Positions 10,835 through 20,900 of a stretch of 64,000 bases of DNA are shown piece after piece. Made by a program: the position numbers and the translations under genes. A model generated the notes under the pieces. The model was given only the letters and a program-made list of their open reading frames with translations. It did not search any database and was not told the origin of the DNA. Positions within the stretch are counted from its first letter, which is position 1. Each line of letters opens with the position of its first letter. Source of the stretch: Lasioglossum baleicum (taxonomy: Eukaryota; Arthropoda; Insecta; Hymenoptera; Halictidae); contig NW_027469116.1 of assembly GCF_051020765.1 (NCBI RefSeq), positions 124,001-188,000 of the forward strand, read 5' to 3'.

Positions 10835-10841
10835 ACAATAT
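10835..10841. repeat. Target-site duplication ACAATAT (left)
   Basis: Seven bases lying between satellite (…CGCGCGTT) and the left terminal repeat. They are repeated exactly at 17901-17907 immediately after the right terminal repeat, where satellite resumes with GCACAGG. Consensus monomers read CGCGTTACCGATGCACAGG here, so joining the flanks restores the unit in phase apart from a small local variant. Confidence 0.88.
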
Positions 10842-10873
10842 CACCGACGAGATACTATTAAAGACTGCCAGCC
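10842..10873 (+). repeat. Left terminal inverted repeat of transposon copy 2
   Basis: It begins CACCGACGAGATACTATTAAA and ends CTGCCAGCC. It differs from the complement of the right end at one base (T versus C in the middle). A short direct repeat, GTGGGCGCG, follows twice at about 10900-10918, a possible subterminal binding repeat. Confidence 0.9.
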
Positions 10874-12845
10874 CCTGTGTTATTCCGCGGGACCGGTAAG
10901 TGGGCGCGAGTGGGCGCGGGGATAACGGGAAAGTTACAGTGATCTGATATACCACAGCGGTAAAAGTTCCACAATCGACGAGATATTCGTCAAGTTGAAG
11001 AAGAATGATATAGTAGAATGCTGACATTACCTATTCTGTAATTGCCTTATAATACTATATATAATTCTCTTATTGCATTCTTATTTTCCTTATTATCACC
11101 ATTGTAATAATTGTTTACAATATAATCGATAGTTTATAGATGTAGGAAAAATGGAAGTAATTACTACGTAATATTCTACAAATGTATTGGAATTTAAAAG
11201 TAATTTGAACATTATTGCGTTATATATAAAATAATGATTCTTAAAAAATATTTTGTTATGTTGTGTAATGACAAAATTCAATTGTTCTTATTAAGATCCT
11301 TAGTAGGAAACAGAAAATTAATTTTTTTATTTATTTATCCCATACTTGTAATGCTCGACAGCATTATTGACTGCAATTATTAAAGTAGAGGTAGTAACAA
11401 GATAAAAGTATTAACTAATTAAACTAATTTTCGACGGCTCCTATCCATACAATGTTATTTAGAGGCAGTATTTCGTACGAAGATATCTAAAAAAATAATT
11501 CTATTTGACTCTATACGAATATTTCTTGCACCATATATGACGCTATTTAAAAAGTGCGTGTAACATTATTTTATTTCATTCTGAACTGAACCACTTCCTG
11601 AAACATGATTCATTTATGAGTACATTGTGCGACGAGACGAAGAGCTAGCAGACGAAGTCGAAGTCGAAATCTTAAAAGAATAAGGACTCTCCGCGTCTCT
11701 TTTTTTCCCAACGCTGTCCTTCTTTGTGTCCGAAACTTGCGTCGCTCATTGCATAAGCAAATATCATCGGAATTATATAATTTTGGTATCATTTTCATAA
11801 AAAGAAACAAAATTCACCAAATATGTTAAGGAAAATCCCATAAAAAAATAATGATAAATAATTAAGCTTTGTTGTTTGATTAGTAGTCTCACACCGATAT
11901 ACCCGACCCGACCCGTATCATGTTACAATGTTTCACTCCACTCCACGGCGACCGAAGCCCCCGAGCTTCACTTCCCTTTTCTCCGTTCGTCATCATAGAA
12001 TAGTGTTTCCTGAAAATTGAATGTCTCTGGCCAGACTCGAGTTTTCGACATTTATAGCAAGCTTGCTATAATCTTATCTTATATGTCAAAATTTAGTTTT
12101 CTATTTAAAATATTTTGTTGTTAAAACTCATTAATAGTTTTAAATAGTACTTGAATATATTTAAAATGATATTGGAATATTGGAATATTACAATTTGGAA
12201 TGAAGGGCCTAGCCGGACGAGATAGTCCTTCGAATTATTTAAACAGCCGTTGTGCCATTCAATTTTCGGTCCATTTTCCCCATTTACTTGCATTAATTTA
12301 ATCATATAATTGCATTTAATTGAAATTGATATTTGAGATTTTTTGGTTCAAAATGTTAATTACACAAAGTGAAAAAAACGCAAAAATACGACAAATGCAG
12401 GTTTTTTAGAGAAATTGAAAAATAGCATTGATCATATTTTTAGACTATCAACATATGTACCAGAACTTTTTTTACGACAGCTCGTAAACGACAAAGAGGG
12501 ACTGAGGTACGAGGCAGCCGACACAGTTCAAAAGGCTGCGTACCGATTACATCAATGCACATAGGAAAGTTTTTTATTTTTCAATCTTTTTTACGGAATT
12601 ACCAACGTATTTGTGAGATCCTTCTAATTAAAATGAGCCTAAATACGGCATAATTTGAGCCATATTTACTTATTTAAAGTGTGATAATAATTACTTAATA
12701 TAGGTTATTATAATATAGGTCATTTAATATAATATATTTATAATTATAAATAATTTAGGGATGTGCGGGCCGCTCGATGTTCGGGTTCGAGTCGGGTCGG
12801 GTCGCAGAAAGTCCGGCGGCGGCCCTTCGATTCGACTTCGAATTC
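10874..12845. other. Non-coding left interior of the transposon
   Basis: Nearly 2 kb, mostly AT-rich, with stops in all frames and no recognisable protein. The only notable structures are a perfect 20-bp palindrome at 12052-12071, a CCCGACCCGACCCG motif near 11903-11916, and, just before the inverted arm, a GC-rich patch (12757-12845) starting GGGATGTGCGGGCC with GGGTCGGGTCG. The two GGGTCGGGTCG-type motifs point in opposite directions and may be ends of another degraded element (hAT-like termini are conceivable). Confidence 0.5.
12052..12071. repeat. Perfect 20-bp palindrome
   Basis: TTATAGCAAG is followed directly by its complement CTTGCTATAA, centred on a HindIII AAGCTT. There is no loop. 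It is isolated in AT-rich sequence and has no assigned function. Confidence 0.6.
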
Positions 12846-13095
12846 GTCGGGCGGGTACGAAAAGAATCGAACAAGTTCGGGCGGACGAGTTATTGCGTTA
12901 TCCGAGATTCAAATACTCTGCGTTCTTATGACATAGATAATGGTAATAATGGTTTTCTTTCTTTACTTATAACGTGATTTTTAATATACTTGGTCTTTTT
13001 ATAACTACATTAGGTATATTCGCCAAACGCGTGCCTGCTCTTTATTTGTATTAAAGCTTGAATAATGCACGTTTCATGTGAAAAACTTAAAAGAC
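12846..13095 (+). repeat. Long inverted repeat, left arm
   Basis: This arm is the reverse complement of 15086-15326 with substitutions and small indels (clearly related, perhaps three-quarters identical by eye). Shared blocks include GTCGGGCGG at the outer edge, TGCGTTCTTATGA, ACATTAGGTATATTCG and AATAATGCACGTTTCA. The pair encloses about 2 kb that includes the helicase remnant. It could be a foldback element, or two opposite insertions of one short element. Confidence 0.75.
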
Positions 13096-13435
13096 AATAT
13101 TTCTAGCTTTTTAACGAATTTTCTCCGAATGAACTTAGATATGTATCGATAATATCATTAAAATGTCTTTACGGAAGTTATACAATATACCTAGAAGATT
13201 ACAATATGGTAAAGTATGGCAATAATTAAAAACGAAATATAAATATAAACATTATACGTATTATATTTCGTGTTTATATTTTATTCTGTATTATCTATAG
13301 GCTCTATATAATTAACTTTCCGATTTTATAGGGAAGTTATTGTAATGACCCCGAAAATCGAAAATCGATTTTTTAGCAGATCTTCACGTTTCATGGTCAT
13401 TGCAGTCATTTTAGACTATTTTCAGCAAAATGTTC

Positions 13436-13440
<5 letters not shown>

Positions 13441-13476
<36 letters not shown>
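13441..13476. repeat. (TG)15(CG)3 microsatellite
   Basis: Fifteen uninterrupted TG dinucleotides followed by CGCGCG. Alternating purine-pyrimidine sequence of this kind can adopt Z-form DNA; no other role is seen. Confidence 0.9.
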
Positions 13477-13477
<1 letters not shown>

Positions 13478-13956
13478 ATGGCCGTTTCTATGTAATCAAA
13501 TTTTTCGTTAACGTTTTCAGAAAAAGTAACAACGCAATCAGGATGATGAATGATGCAATCGATATGCCCCGCTGTAACTTAGAGCTGATTTGATTTTGGT
13601 CCATTTTGGTCAAGTAGTTTTTTAGTTTTTTTAGTTTTTTCGAAAGAAGTTCATTCAACAATGCAATTTATACGAGAGAACGGAAAGTTTCCACCGAAGA
13701 AACAAACGTAATTACACAAAAAAAATTTTTTTCGATTTCTTTAAAATTAAAAAAAAAAAATTTTTTTTTAATTTTTTTTTGTACCTTACGATGATGTTTC
13801 CGCTTACAATAATCGAAAATTATCCCAATGCAAGAGTGAGTTAATCATCTCTACTCGCGAGAATACATTTTCAAAGAATATCGATGAAAGTACAAAAAAA
13901 AATTTATATTACAATCTTTAAAAAAACAATCAGTTCAAAACGAATTATTAACTGAG
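13477..13956. other. AT-rich spacer with A-run/T-run palindromes
   Basis: No gene was found. The stretch 13720-13782 consists of adjoining A-runs and T-runs (for example twelve A then ten T after 13749), which are self-complementary. Weak similarity to the upstream part of the helicase may begin here, but I cannot place it reliably. Confidence 0.45.
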
Positions 13957-14513
13957 ATTAAATTGAAAATTAATATAAACTATATGATAATTATTAATAA
14001 CATTGATGTTGAAAACGGATTGATTAATGGAGCACACATGCGGAATATTAAAATTTATTACTTTTCAAGAAAATACTAAAATTCCGTCTATATTGTGGTT
14101 AGATTTTCAATTGGCCAGAGTAGGAGTGAAAGTAAGAACTCGTTATCGTGATTATATGAAAAATGCACAAATATTGATCAAAATTTTACACCAATAATAA
14201 AAATATCGAATCAAGTAAATATGTCGAGTGAGGAAAAATATCAAATCACACGTAGTCAATTTCCAGTGGTTCCTGCTGAAGCGATTACGATTCATAAAAG
14301 TCAGGGACAAACATACGAGAAAGTATGTTTGGATTTTAAAAAATCAGAAAGGCGAACTTTACAAATATTGTATGTAGCACTGACCATAGTTTCAAAATTG
14401 AGCGCAGTTTATATATTTTGGGACAATTTAAATTAACAGTATCGAAGAAAACCAAGATCACTACTGCAAACCCGGATAATGAGGAGTTGTATCGTTTGCG
14501 AAAAACTAATTAA
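13957..14513 (+). pseudogene. Helitron-type PIF1-family helicase, C-terminal fragment, frameshifted
   Basis: Helitron Rep-helicase proteins end in a PIF1-like SF1B helicase domain. Three forward frames together give its last part. The first (about 13957-14070) includes NIDVENGLINGA. The second (about 14070-14195) includes ILWLDF and RVGVK. The third (14190-14418, inside the open frame 14221-14436) includes motif V, AITIHKSQGQT, and motif VI, LYVALTIVSKLS. A further shift near 14418 leads to a GQFK-like tail ending in ELYRLRK at the stop 14511-14513. The conserved arginine of motif VI (normally ALSRV) is replaced by isoleucine. With several frameshifts, no Walker A region and no Rep domain, it is non-functional. 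Confidence 0.8.
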
Positions 14514-14818
14514 GACAATTTATTTTGCAACATTAGTATTCTATAACAAGCAACCAAGCGAGCAACGAGCATACGATGTTGGTTTAATGTGACGCCATAT
14601 AGCAAACATTTTGATAAGTAGAAAACTATTGAATTTCCCTGAAAACGTATAATCTTCTTAAAACGTACACTTAATAATGATAATAATATACTGCAACTAA
14701 CGAATCGGGAAGTTCTTTGTGTGGCTCGTGGAGAGTCACACACCAAATAAAAAAAAAACATTAATAGCTATAGGTACTACTAGCCATGCGTACCACTAAC
14801 CCTTTCGCAAGAGCAGTC

Positions 14819-14902
14819 CTATCCGCGAGCGAGCAAAGCGAGCGAGCAAAAACAACCCTACTCGCGAGCGAGCGAAGCGAGCGAGCAACAATAACCCTCT
14901 AG
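14819..14902. repeat. Two tandem GAGCGAGCGAAGCGAGCGAGC-type units, ending at CTAG
   Basis: Two copies of a roughly 40-bp unit (CGCGAGCGAGC-AAGCGAGCGAGC, then AACAAYAACCCT or similar). The second stops at CCCTCTAG followed by T. Each unit is a mirror-like GAGC repeat. Helitrons typically end in CTRR inserted 5' of a T, so CTAG|T at 14899-14902, about 390 bp after the helicase remnant, may be the 3' end of the dead Helitron. A convincing terminal hairpin is not obvious. Confidence 0.4.
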
Positions 14903-15085
14903 TTTTTTATTTTATATGATTTTATTTTAAGTTAATTTCTATTTTATTTTATATTGTATACTATATATTATCTTTTAAGAATTTGTGTAAGATTAATGAT
15001 AGTTAAGTAGGTTACTTAACAGTTAATAAAAACATCACCCACTGAAAAGTTATCATAACTTATTACATACCACGTTGTAAATATT
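14903..15085. other. AT-rich spacer, nothing recognised
   Basis: AT-rich sequence between the GAGC repeats and the right inverted arm. No open frame, RNA gene or repeat could be supported. Confidence 0.5.
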
Positions 15086-15326
15086 TTCTTATAATTTTTT
15101 CACGTGAAACGTGCATTATTTCAAATTTTAATACAAATAATGATCATGCACATGTCTGCCGAATATACCTAATGTACTTATATAAAAATCACATTATGGA
15201 CAAGTTATGAAAGAAATACGTACCATTATTATTATTATCTATTTCATAAGAACGCACAGTTGATTCTCGGGTATCGCGATAACTCGTTCGCGCGATCTTG
15301 TTCTATTGTTTTAGAAGCCGCCCGAC
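15086..15326 (-). repeat. Long inverted repeat, right arm
   Basis: Reverse-complement partner of 12846-13095. The similarity ends at CCGCCCGAC (15318-15326), matching the left arm's GTCGGGCGG. The GC-rich patch outside the left arm has no counterpart here. Confidence 0.75.
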
Positions 15327-15784
15327 AAAGGTGAGTCATGAGTACACTGCGGATCTTTATGCAAAATAAAAAATGTTTGCATTGATTGCACGGCACATGA
15401 GCCAAATATAAATTGTATTCTTCTTTTAATTATCCTATTAAGCTGATACTAATACGTTGATGTCCTTAAATATTTTTAACATGTCCACTGCTTTAAATTG
15501 AACGTGTACATTTTTATCATACCTGCATAAAATCCGCAGTCTAGTCATAAGCTTCCCGATGTGTCTGATGTATCGCGTACCCGACTCGAGCCCGATAGGC
15601 GAAAAACCAAAACAAGGTAATAAAAGTAGTGGTTTTTTCCCCCTCCCCAAGTTAGCACAGGGTCTTCGAGGTCGAAAACTGAGATTCGACACCCCAGAGT
15701 ACCCCTAAATGACGTGTCAAAATTTCATTAAGTTCGGAATACTTTCCAGGTAAACGCCTTTTTTCGACCTGCCGACTGGACTAT

Positions 15785-15973
15785 ATGAAAAAACTTGACG
15801 ACACTGAGGAAAATGAAATATTGAATAACTCCAAGAAAAATGGAAAACTTAATGACTCCGAGAAAAATAAAGAACTTACTGACTCTGAGGAAAATGAAAA
15901 CTTTAATAACTCTCAGTTAATAAGCTGTCTTCAATGCCTCTTAAAAATGCAATTAATCGCATGTAGGGATTGA
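15785..15973 (+). other. Small ORF with 27-bp internal repeats, copy 2
   Basis: Second copy of the 62-codon frame at 399-587, same length and stop. The differences seen are Lys to Ile in the first repeat boundary and Ser to Arg next to the C-terminus. Both are amino-acid-changing, which gives no sign of purifying selection on a protein. Confidence 0.25.
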
Positions 15974-16424
15974 TCAGGTGTTTCTCTCTCTATATTAAAA
16001 AATATTTAAAAATCCTTTGACAAATCTGTTTTGTGGCGTCAGGATACTGCTGTCGATATTCCATCACAGTTTGTATAGTATATATTATTTCTCCACTTTG
16101 TTTCTATATAAAATTTTAATATGATCCTCCATTAGTTTAACGCCCCGTTCAGCGGTATCATTGACCACCTTCAGTCTATGTTTCAGTCAGTCTACTTATT
16201 ATTCATAATAACTTCTTTTTCCGATATTTTAACTGTTTTTCTTTTGTAGATTGGAGCGTATTAATGAATTTAGTTAAGGTAGTAGAGAGACTTCCAGGAT
16301 TGCAAGATATTCATTTACTCATTTCTCGATAATACAAACACGGGGGTTTTCACTAGTCAAAAACGCTAGATAAAACATCGATCTAGGGCGCTATCTGCCT
16401 CAAAAGTCCTATTTTTTCGATTAC

Positions 16425-16514
16425 GAGGCGTAATTTTCATTATTCGGCAGCATGTAGCTATGAAAATAGCTATATGCGCAGTTGTATGCTTCCGAATAAT
16501 GCAAATTACGCCCC
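16425..16514. mobile_element. Hairpin MITE, piggyBac-like, copy 2
   Basis: Same foldback as at 1041-1134, with two changes: a small deletion in the left arm (TAATTTTCATTATTCG) and loss of 4 bp in the centre. The right end CCCC is followed by TTAA at 16515-16518; the left flank reads TTAC. Confidence 0.55.
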
Positions 16515-17868
16515 TTAATATCTCTGTCAGTTATGTATATATAAAAAAACTCTTCAAACAAAAGTTGTAGTATATAAGGAGGTGGATATAGTATCAGAGA
16601 AAAAATTTTTTTTCAAAGTAATTATTTCAAGTTTTCAAAGTCACGGATGTTTTTTCTATCAACAACTGTTTATGCTACATACGGATTCTTAAAGAGAAAA
16701 AAGACAAATTCAACGATATATCATAACGTCTATTTATGTAAAGATTTAAAAAATTCAAAGTTTTCAAATTTGCTGCGCCTCATTTTCCCATGATCCAATC
16801 GGCCCCAAAATTTTTCCAGATCATTTTCTCAACATTTGTTACAATTCTGGTTTACGGGACAAAAAAATTTCATGGTCGAAAAATAAAGTCCACCCTAATG
16901 TCCATATACGTAAATTACGAGAAGCAGTATAGGGTGCTTAACGTCGAAGAAGAAAATCCTGGTAATTAAAACTTAATATGTATTACATTCTACGTTATTA
17001 GAATAATTGTAGTTTAATTATGATACATTTTATATCAACATTTTTTATTTACACTTAGAAACGCCACTGTCTCGGAAGGAAATGGACATTCGAGAGAAGC
17101 AATGAAATTAGAGCATCATTGCGAAAAAAGATGAGTTTGCAATAACCTCAATATACATTTTATGAAATTCTATTATAATTATAGTTATAACTGTATTTTT
17201 TAATAAATAAACTTGTGTATGCTAGTATAAAATCAATTTATATATATTATACAATTTATTTTATTATTTGTTTGACAACTAATAAATCTACAAATTGTTT
17301 CATAAACTAAAAAATACTTCCTGCATTTTCGTATTCTCCAATCAGTCCAAATAAATACCATCAACCTGTTCTCGATCATATACCAATTTTTATTAATGCA
17401 ATTAAGACAGTAACAAAACGTTTCTATTTAAAATGAATACATATTTTGAACATAGTTTTAACATTTTTAATTTTTTGGAAGGTTAAAAAATGTAATTAAA
17501 AAAGTAATGAAAAATAAAAATAAAAAAAAAATCCTCGCTGCACGGGGACCCAAAGGCTAGCTCCAGATTGCGATTCATACGCTCGACGGCTCGACAGTCG
17601 AATTTCAGTTTCGTTTCCGTAAGCCGTAAAGCATGGCAACATGGCAAGTTCTAAAAATAGATTGTGGCTCGCAAAGCAGCGCACACGGATATAGTAAAGG
17701 TACGCTGGTGAGTGTAGCGTGCGGGCGCGTTGCTAACACGATACCAATACAGTGTCTTCTGCACCGACGAAATGCCGTCGTTGGCCTCCTGTTTCTCACT
17801 CCAGTCAGAATATATCCTAGAGGGCGTAAGAGAACACCGAAAAATTCGAGTCCCGCCAACTCCCGTAA

Positions 17869-17900
17869 GGCTGGCAGTCTTTAACAGTATCTCGTCGGTG
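17869..17900 (+). repeat. Right terminal inverted repeat of transposon copy 2
   Basis: Identical over 32 bp to 2499-2530 and complementary, with one mismatch, to 10842-10873. It ends CGTCGGTG and abuts the target-site duplication. Confidence 0.9.
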
Positions 17901-17907
17901 ACAATAT
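17901..17907. repeat. Target-site duplication ACAATAT (right)
   Basis: Exact repeat of 10835-10841. It is followed by GCACAGGTAAAAAAT, the continuation of the monomer interrupted at 10834. Confidence 0.88.
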
Positions 17908-20900
17908 GCACAGGTAAAAAATTTTTCGCGAATTTTCGCGAATTTTTCGCGCGGTAAACCTTCGTCTCCGCGTCCTCCGTCCGACGAGCCTACTCTCGCC
18001 CGCGCCCGTCGACCCGTTCTCGAGCTATACGGCGACAAAGAAATCGCAAAATATCACTAATTTGACGTCACCGAAAAAGTTACGGCCAACTGGGAATTAA
18101 AGGTACATCGCCTTCCCGAATTTTCCGGGAGCCCATCGGGCCATCGGCCCCGCTCGGCTCGGCTCGGCTCGGCTCGAGGTCGAGTTCGTCGAAAGCGACG
18201 ATGGTGGCGGTGAGGCGCGCGATTGGTCTGTCATCGCCAACCACCCCACCACCACCCCGTCCCTTTAAAATTAATGGAAAAGGTAAACCTAAACGTAGAG
18301 TCGGATTCGTAACCTCGAAGTTACAAGTCGATTCGCTCAACTCTCAGGGGAGAGTAAACGCGGCGACTGTAGCGGCACTCGCCACCGATGCGAAGTCAGC
18401 GTCGCGAAGTTGGCGTTCAATTCGAACGTTTGAGTCAGTTATTTTCTTTCGGGCCCTTTTCAGCCCTGAACATTGGAAGCGCCGAAATTCGGGTTTCATT
18501 TTTAACGCGGCAGCTTATATCCCCCGAGCGTTACCGACCACTGCCGGTGGTTGTCGGTAAGTTATCCTCCGCCGAGGTCGACGCGCGTTACCGATGCACA
18601 CGTAAAAAATTTTTCGAGAATCTTACGCGATTTTTTCGCGCGATTAACCTTCATCTCCGCGTCCTCCGTCCGACGAGCCTACTCTCGCTCGCAACCGTCG
18701 ACCGGGTCTCGAGCTATACGGCGACAAAAAAACTTTGATTTTTCACTAATTTGACGTCATCGAAAAAGTTACGGCCAACTGGGAATTAAAGGTACATCGC
18801 CTTCCCGAATTTTCCGAGAGCACATCGGGCCATCGGCCCCGCTCGGCTCGGCTCGGCTCGGCTCGAGGTCGAGGTCGTCGAAAGCGACGATGGTGGCGGT
18901 GAGGCGCGCGATTGGTCTGTCATCGCCAACCACCCCACCACCCTCCCGTCCCTTTAAAATTAATGGAAAAGGTAAACCTAAACGTAGAGTCGGATTCGTA
19001 ACCTCGAAGTTACAAGTCGATTCGCTCAACTATCAAGGGAGAGTAAACGCTGCGACTGTGGCGGCACTCGCCACCGATGCGAAGTCAGCGTCGCAAAGTT
19101 GGCGTTCAATTCGAACGTTTGAATCAGTTATTTTCTTCCGGGCCCTTTTCAGCCCTGAACCGTGGAAGTGCCGAAATTCGGGTTTCATTTTTAACGCGGC
19201 AGCTTATACCCCCCGACCGTTACCGACCACTGCCGGTGGTGGTCGGTAACTTATCCTCCGCCGAGGTCAACGCGCGTTACCGATGCACAGGTAAAAAATT
19301 TTTCGCGAATTTTCGCGAATTTTTCGCGCGGTAAACCTTCGTCTCCGCGTCCTCCGTCCGACGAGCCTACTCTCGCCCGCGCCCGTCGACCCGTTCTCGA
19401 GCTATACGGCGACAAAGAAATCGCAAAATATCACTAATTTGACGTCACCGAAAAAGTTACGGCCAACTGGGAATTAAAGGTACATCGCCTTCCCGAATTT
19501 TCCGGGAGCCCATCGGGCCATCGGCCCCGCTCGGCTCGGCTCGGCTCGGCTCGAGGTCGAGTTCGTCGAAAGCGACGATGGTGGCGGTGAGGCGCGCGAT
19601 TGGTCTGTCATCGCCAACCACCCCACCACCACCCCGTCCCTTTAAAATTAATGGAAAAGGTAAACCTAAACGTAGAGTCGGATTCGTAACCTCGAAGTTA
19701 CAAGTCGATTCGCTCAACTCTCAGGGGAGAGTAAACGCGGCGACTGTAGCGGCACTCGCCACCGATGCGAAGTCAGCGTCGCGAAGTTGGCGTTCAATTC
19801 GAACGTTTGAGTCAGTTATTTTCTTTCGGGCCCTTTTCAGCCCTGAACATTGGAAGCGCCGAAATTCGGGTTTCATTTTTAACGCGGCAGCTTATATCCC
19901 CCGAGCGTTACCGACCACTGCCGGTGGTTGTCGGTAAGTTATCCTCCGCCGAGGTCGACGCGCGTTACCGATGCACACGTAAAAAATTTTTCGAGAATCT
20001 TACGCGATTTTTTCGCGCGATTAACCTTCATCTCCGCGTCCTCCGTCCGACGAGCCTACTCTCGCTCGCAACCGTCGACCGGGTCTCGAGCTATACGGCG
20101 ACAAAAAAACTTTGATTTTTCACTAATTTGACGTCATCGAAAAAGTTACGGCCAACTGGGAATTAAAGGTACATCGCCTTCCCGAATTTTCCGAGAGCAC
20201 ATCGGGCCATCGGCCCCGCTCGGCTCGGCTCGGCTCGGCTCGAGGTCGAGGTCGTCGAAAGCGACGATGGTGGCGGTGAGGCGCGCGATTGGTCTGTCAT
20301 CGCCAACCACCCCACCACCCTCCCGTCCCTTTAAAATTAATGGAAAAGGTAAACCTAAACGTAGAGTCGGATTCGTAACCTCGAAGTTACAAGTCGATTC
20401 GCTCAACTATCAAGGGAGAGTAAACGCTGCGACTGTGGCGGCACTCGCCACCGATGCGAAGTCAGCGTCGCAAAGTTGGCGTTCAATTCGAACGTTTGAA
20501 TCAGTTATTTTCTTCCGGGCCCTTTTCAGCCCTGAACCGTGGAAGTGCCGAAATTCGGGTTTCATTTTTAACGCGGCAGCTTATACCCCCCGACCGTTAC
20601 CGACCACTGCCGGTGGTGGTCGGTAACTTATCCTCCGCCGAGGTCAACGCGCGTTACCGATGCACAGGTAAAAAATTTTTCGCGAATTTTCGCGAATTTT
20701 TCGCGCGGTAAACCTTCGTCTCCGCGTCCTCCGTCCGACGAGCCTACTCTCGCCCGCGCCCGTCGACCCGTTCTCGAGCTATACGGCGACAAAGAAATCG
20801 CAAAATATCACTAATTTGACGTCACCGAAAAAGTTACGGCCAACTGGGAATTAAAGGTACATCGCCTTCCCGAATTTTCCGGGAGCCCATCGGGCCATCG

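Larger units (their letters stand above)
2531..10841. repeat. Satellite array, proximal segment, about 12 monomers of roughly 688 bp
   Basis: Head-to-tail tandem repeat. Using the conserved TCGATTCGCTCAA as an anchor, copies end at 3046, 3730, 4418, 5106, 5794, 6472, 7156, 7844, 8532, 9217, 9902 and 10585, giving spacings of 678-688 bp with 688 the commonest. Monomers differ by point changes, by copy number of a CTCGG run, by the length of C-runs near the CCAACC motif, and by loss of roughly 10-bp TTTTCGCGAA sub-repeats. Both ends are broken by transposon insertions: the first monomer starts mid-unit at CTTATAC and the last stops at GCGCGTTACAATAT. Copies at 4158-4845 and 4846-5533 are almost identical, which indicates recent local duplication. 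Confidence 0.96.
15386..17868. other. Right interior of the transposon, copy 2 (homologous to 1-2498)
   Basis: It starts TTGCACGGCACATGAG, like base 1 of the window, and remains co-linear to the right terminal repeat. Relative to copy 1 it has a 4-bp deletion in the MITE, a roughly 20-bp deletion near 17200, and scattered substitutions, amounting to low but clear divergence. The homology in copy 1 may extend further left, beyond the window. Confidence 0.85.
10842..17900. mobile_element. Complete 7059-bp TIR transposon inserted in the satellite (copy 2), no transposase, superfamily unassigned
   Basis: The element is bounded by 32-bp terminal inverted repeats with 31/32 identity (10842-10873 and 17869-17900), and then by a perfect 7-bp direct repeat, ACAATAT. 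The satellite phase continues across it, so it moved into an existing array. The ends begin CA and finish TG. Terminal pairing extends weakly to about 50 bp (a shared CGGGAC). The interior has no intact gene; it holds nested repeats, a Helitron helicase remnant and a MITE, so it is a non-autonomous or decayed element. Seven-bp duplications are known for Dada (6-7 bp) and some P-type elements (7-8 bp), but no transposase confirms either. A partial sibling occupies 1-2530. Confidence 0.85.

Noticed and set aside
11893..12800. A single hAT element bounded by the GGGTCGGGTCG motifs
   Set aside because: The two motifs face outward rather than inward and no 8-bp duplication was found. At best they are separate degraded ends.
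15438..15692. 84-codon reverse frame in transposon copy 2
   Set aside because: It uses a GTG start, is not intact in copy 1 (1-300), and I recognise no family.
1..17900. A 15.4-kb tandem macro-repeat (leader plus satellite plus tail)
   Set aside because: The 1-2530 and 15386-17900 similarity suggested this at first, but the inverted termini, the 7-bp duplication and the different array phases are better explained by two transposon insertions.
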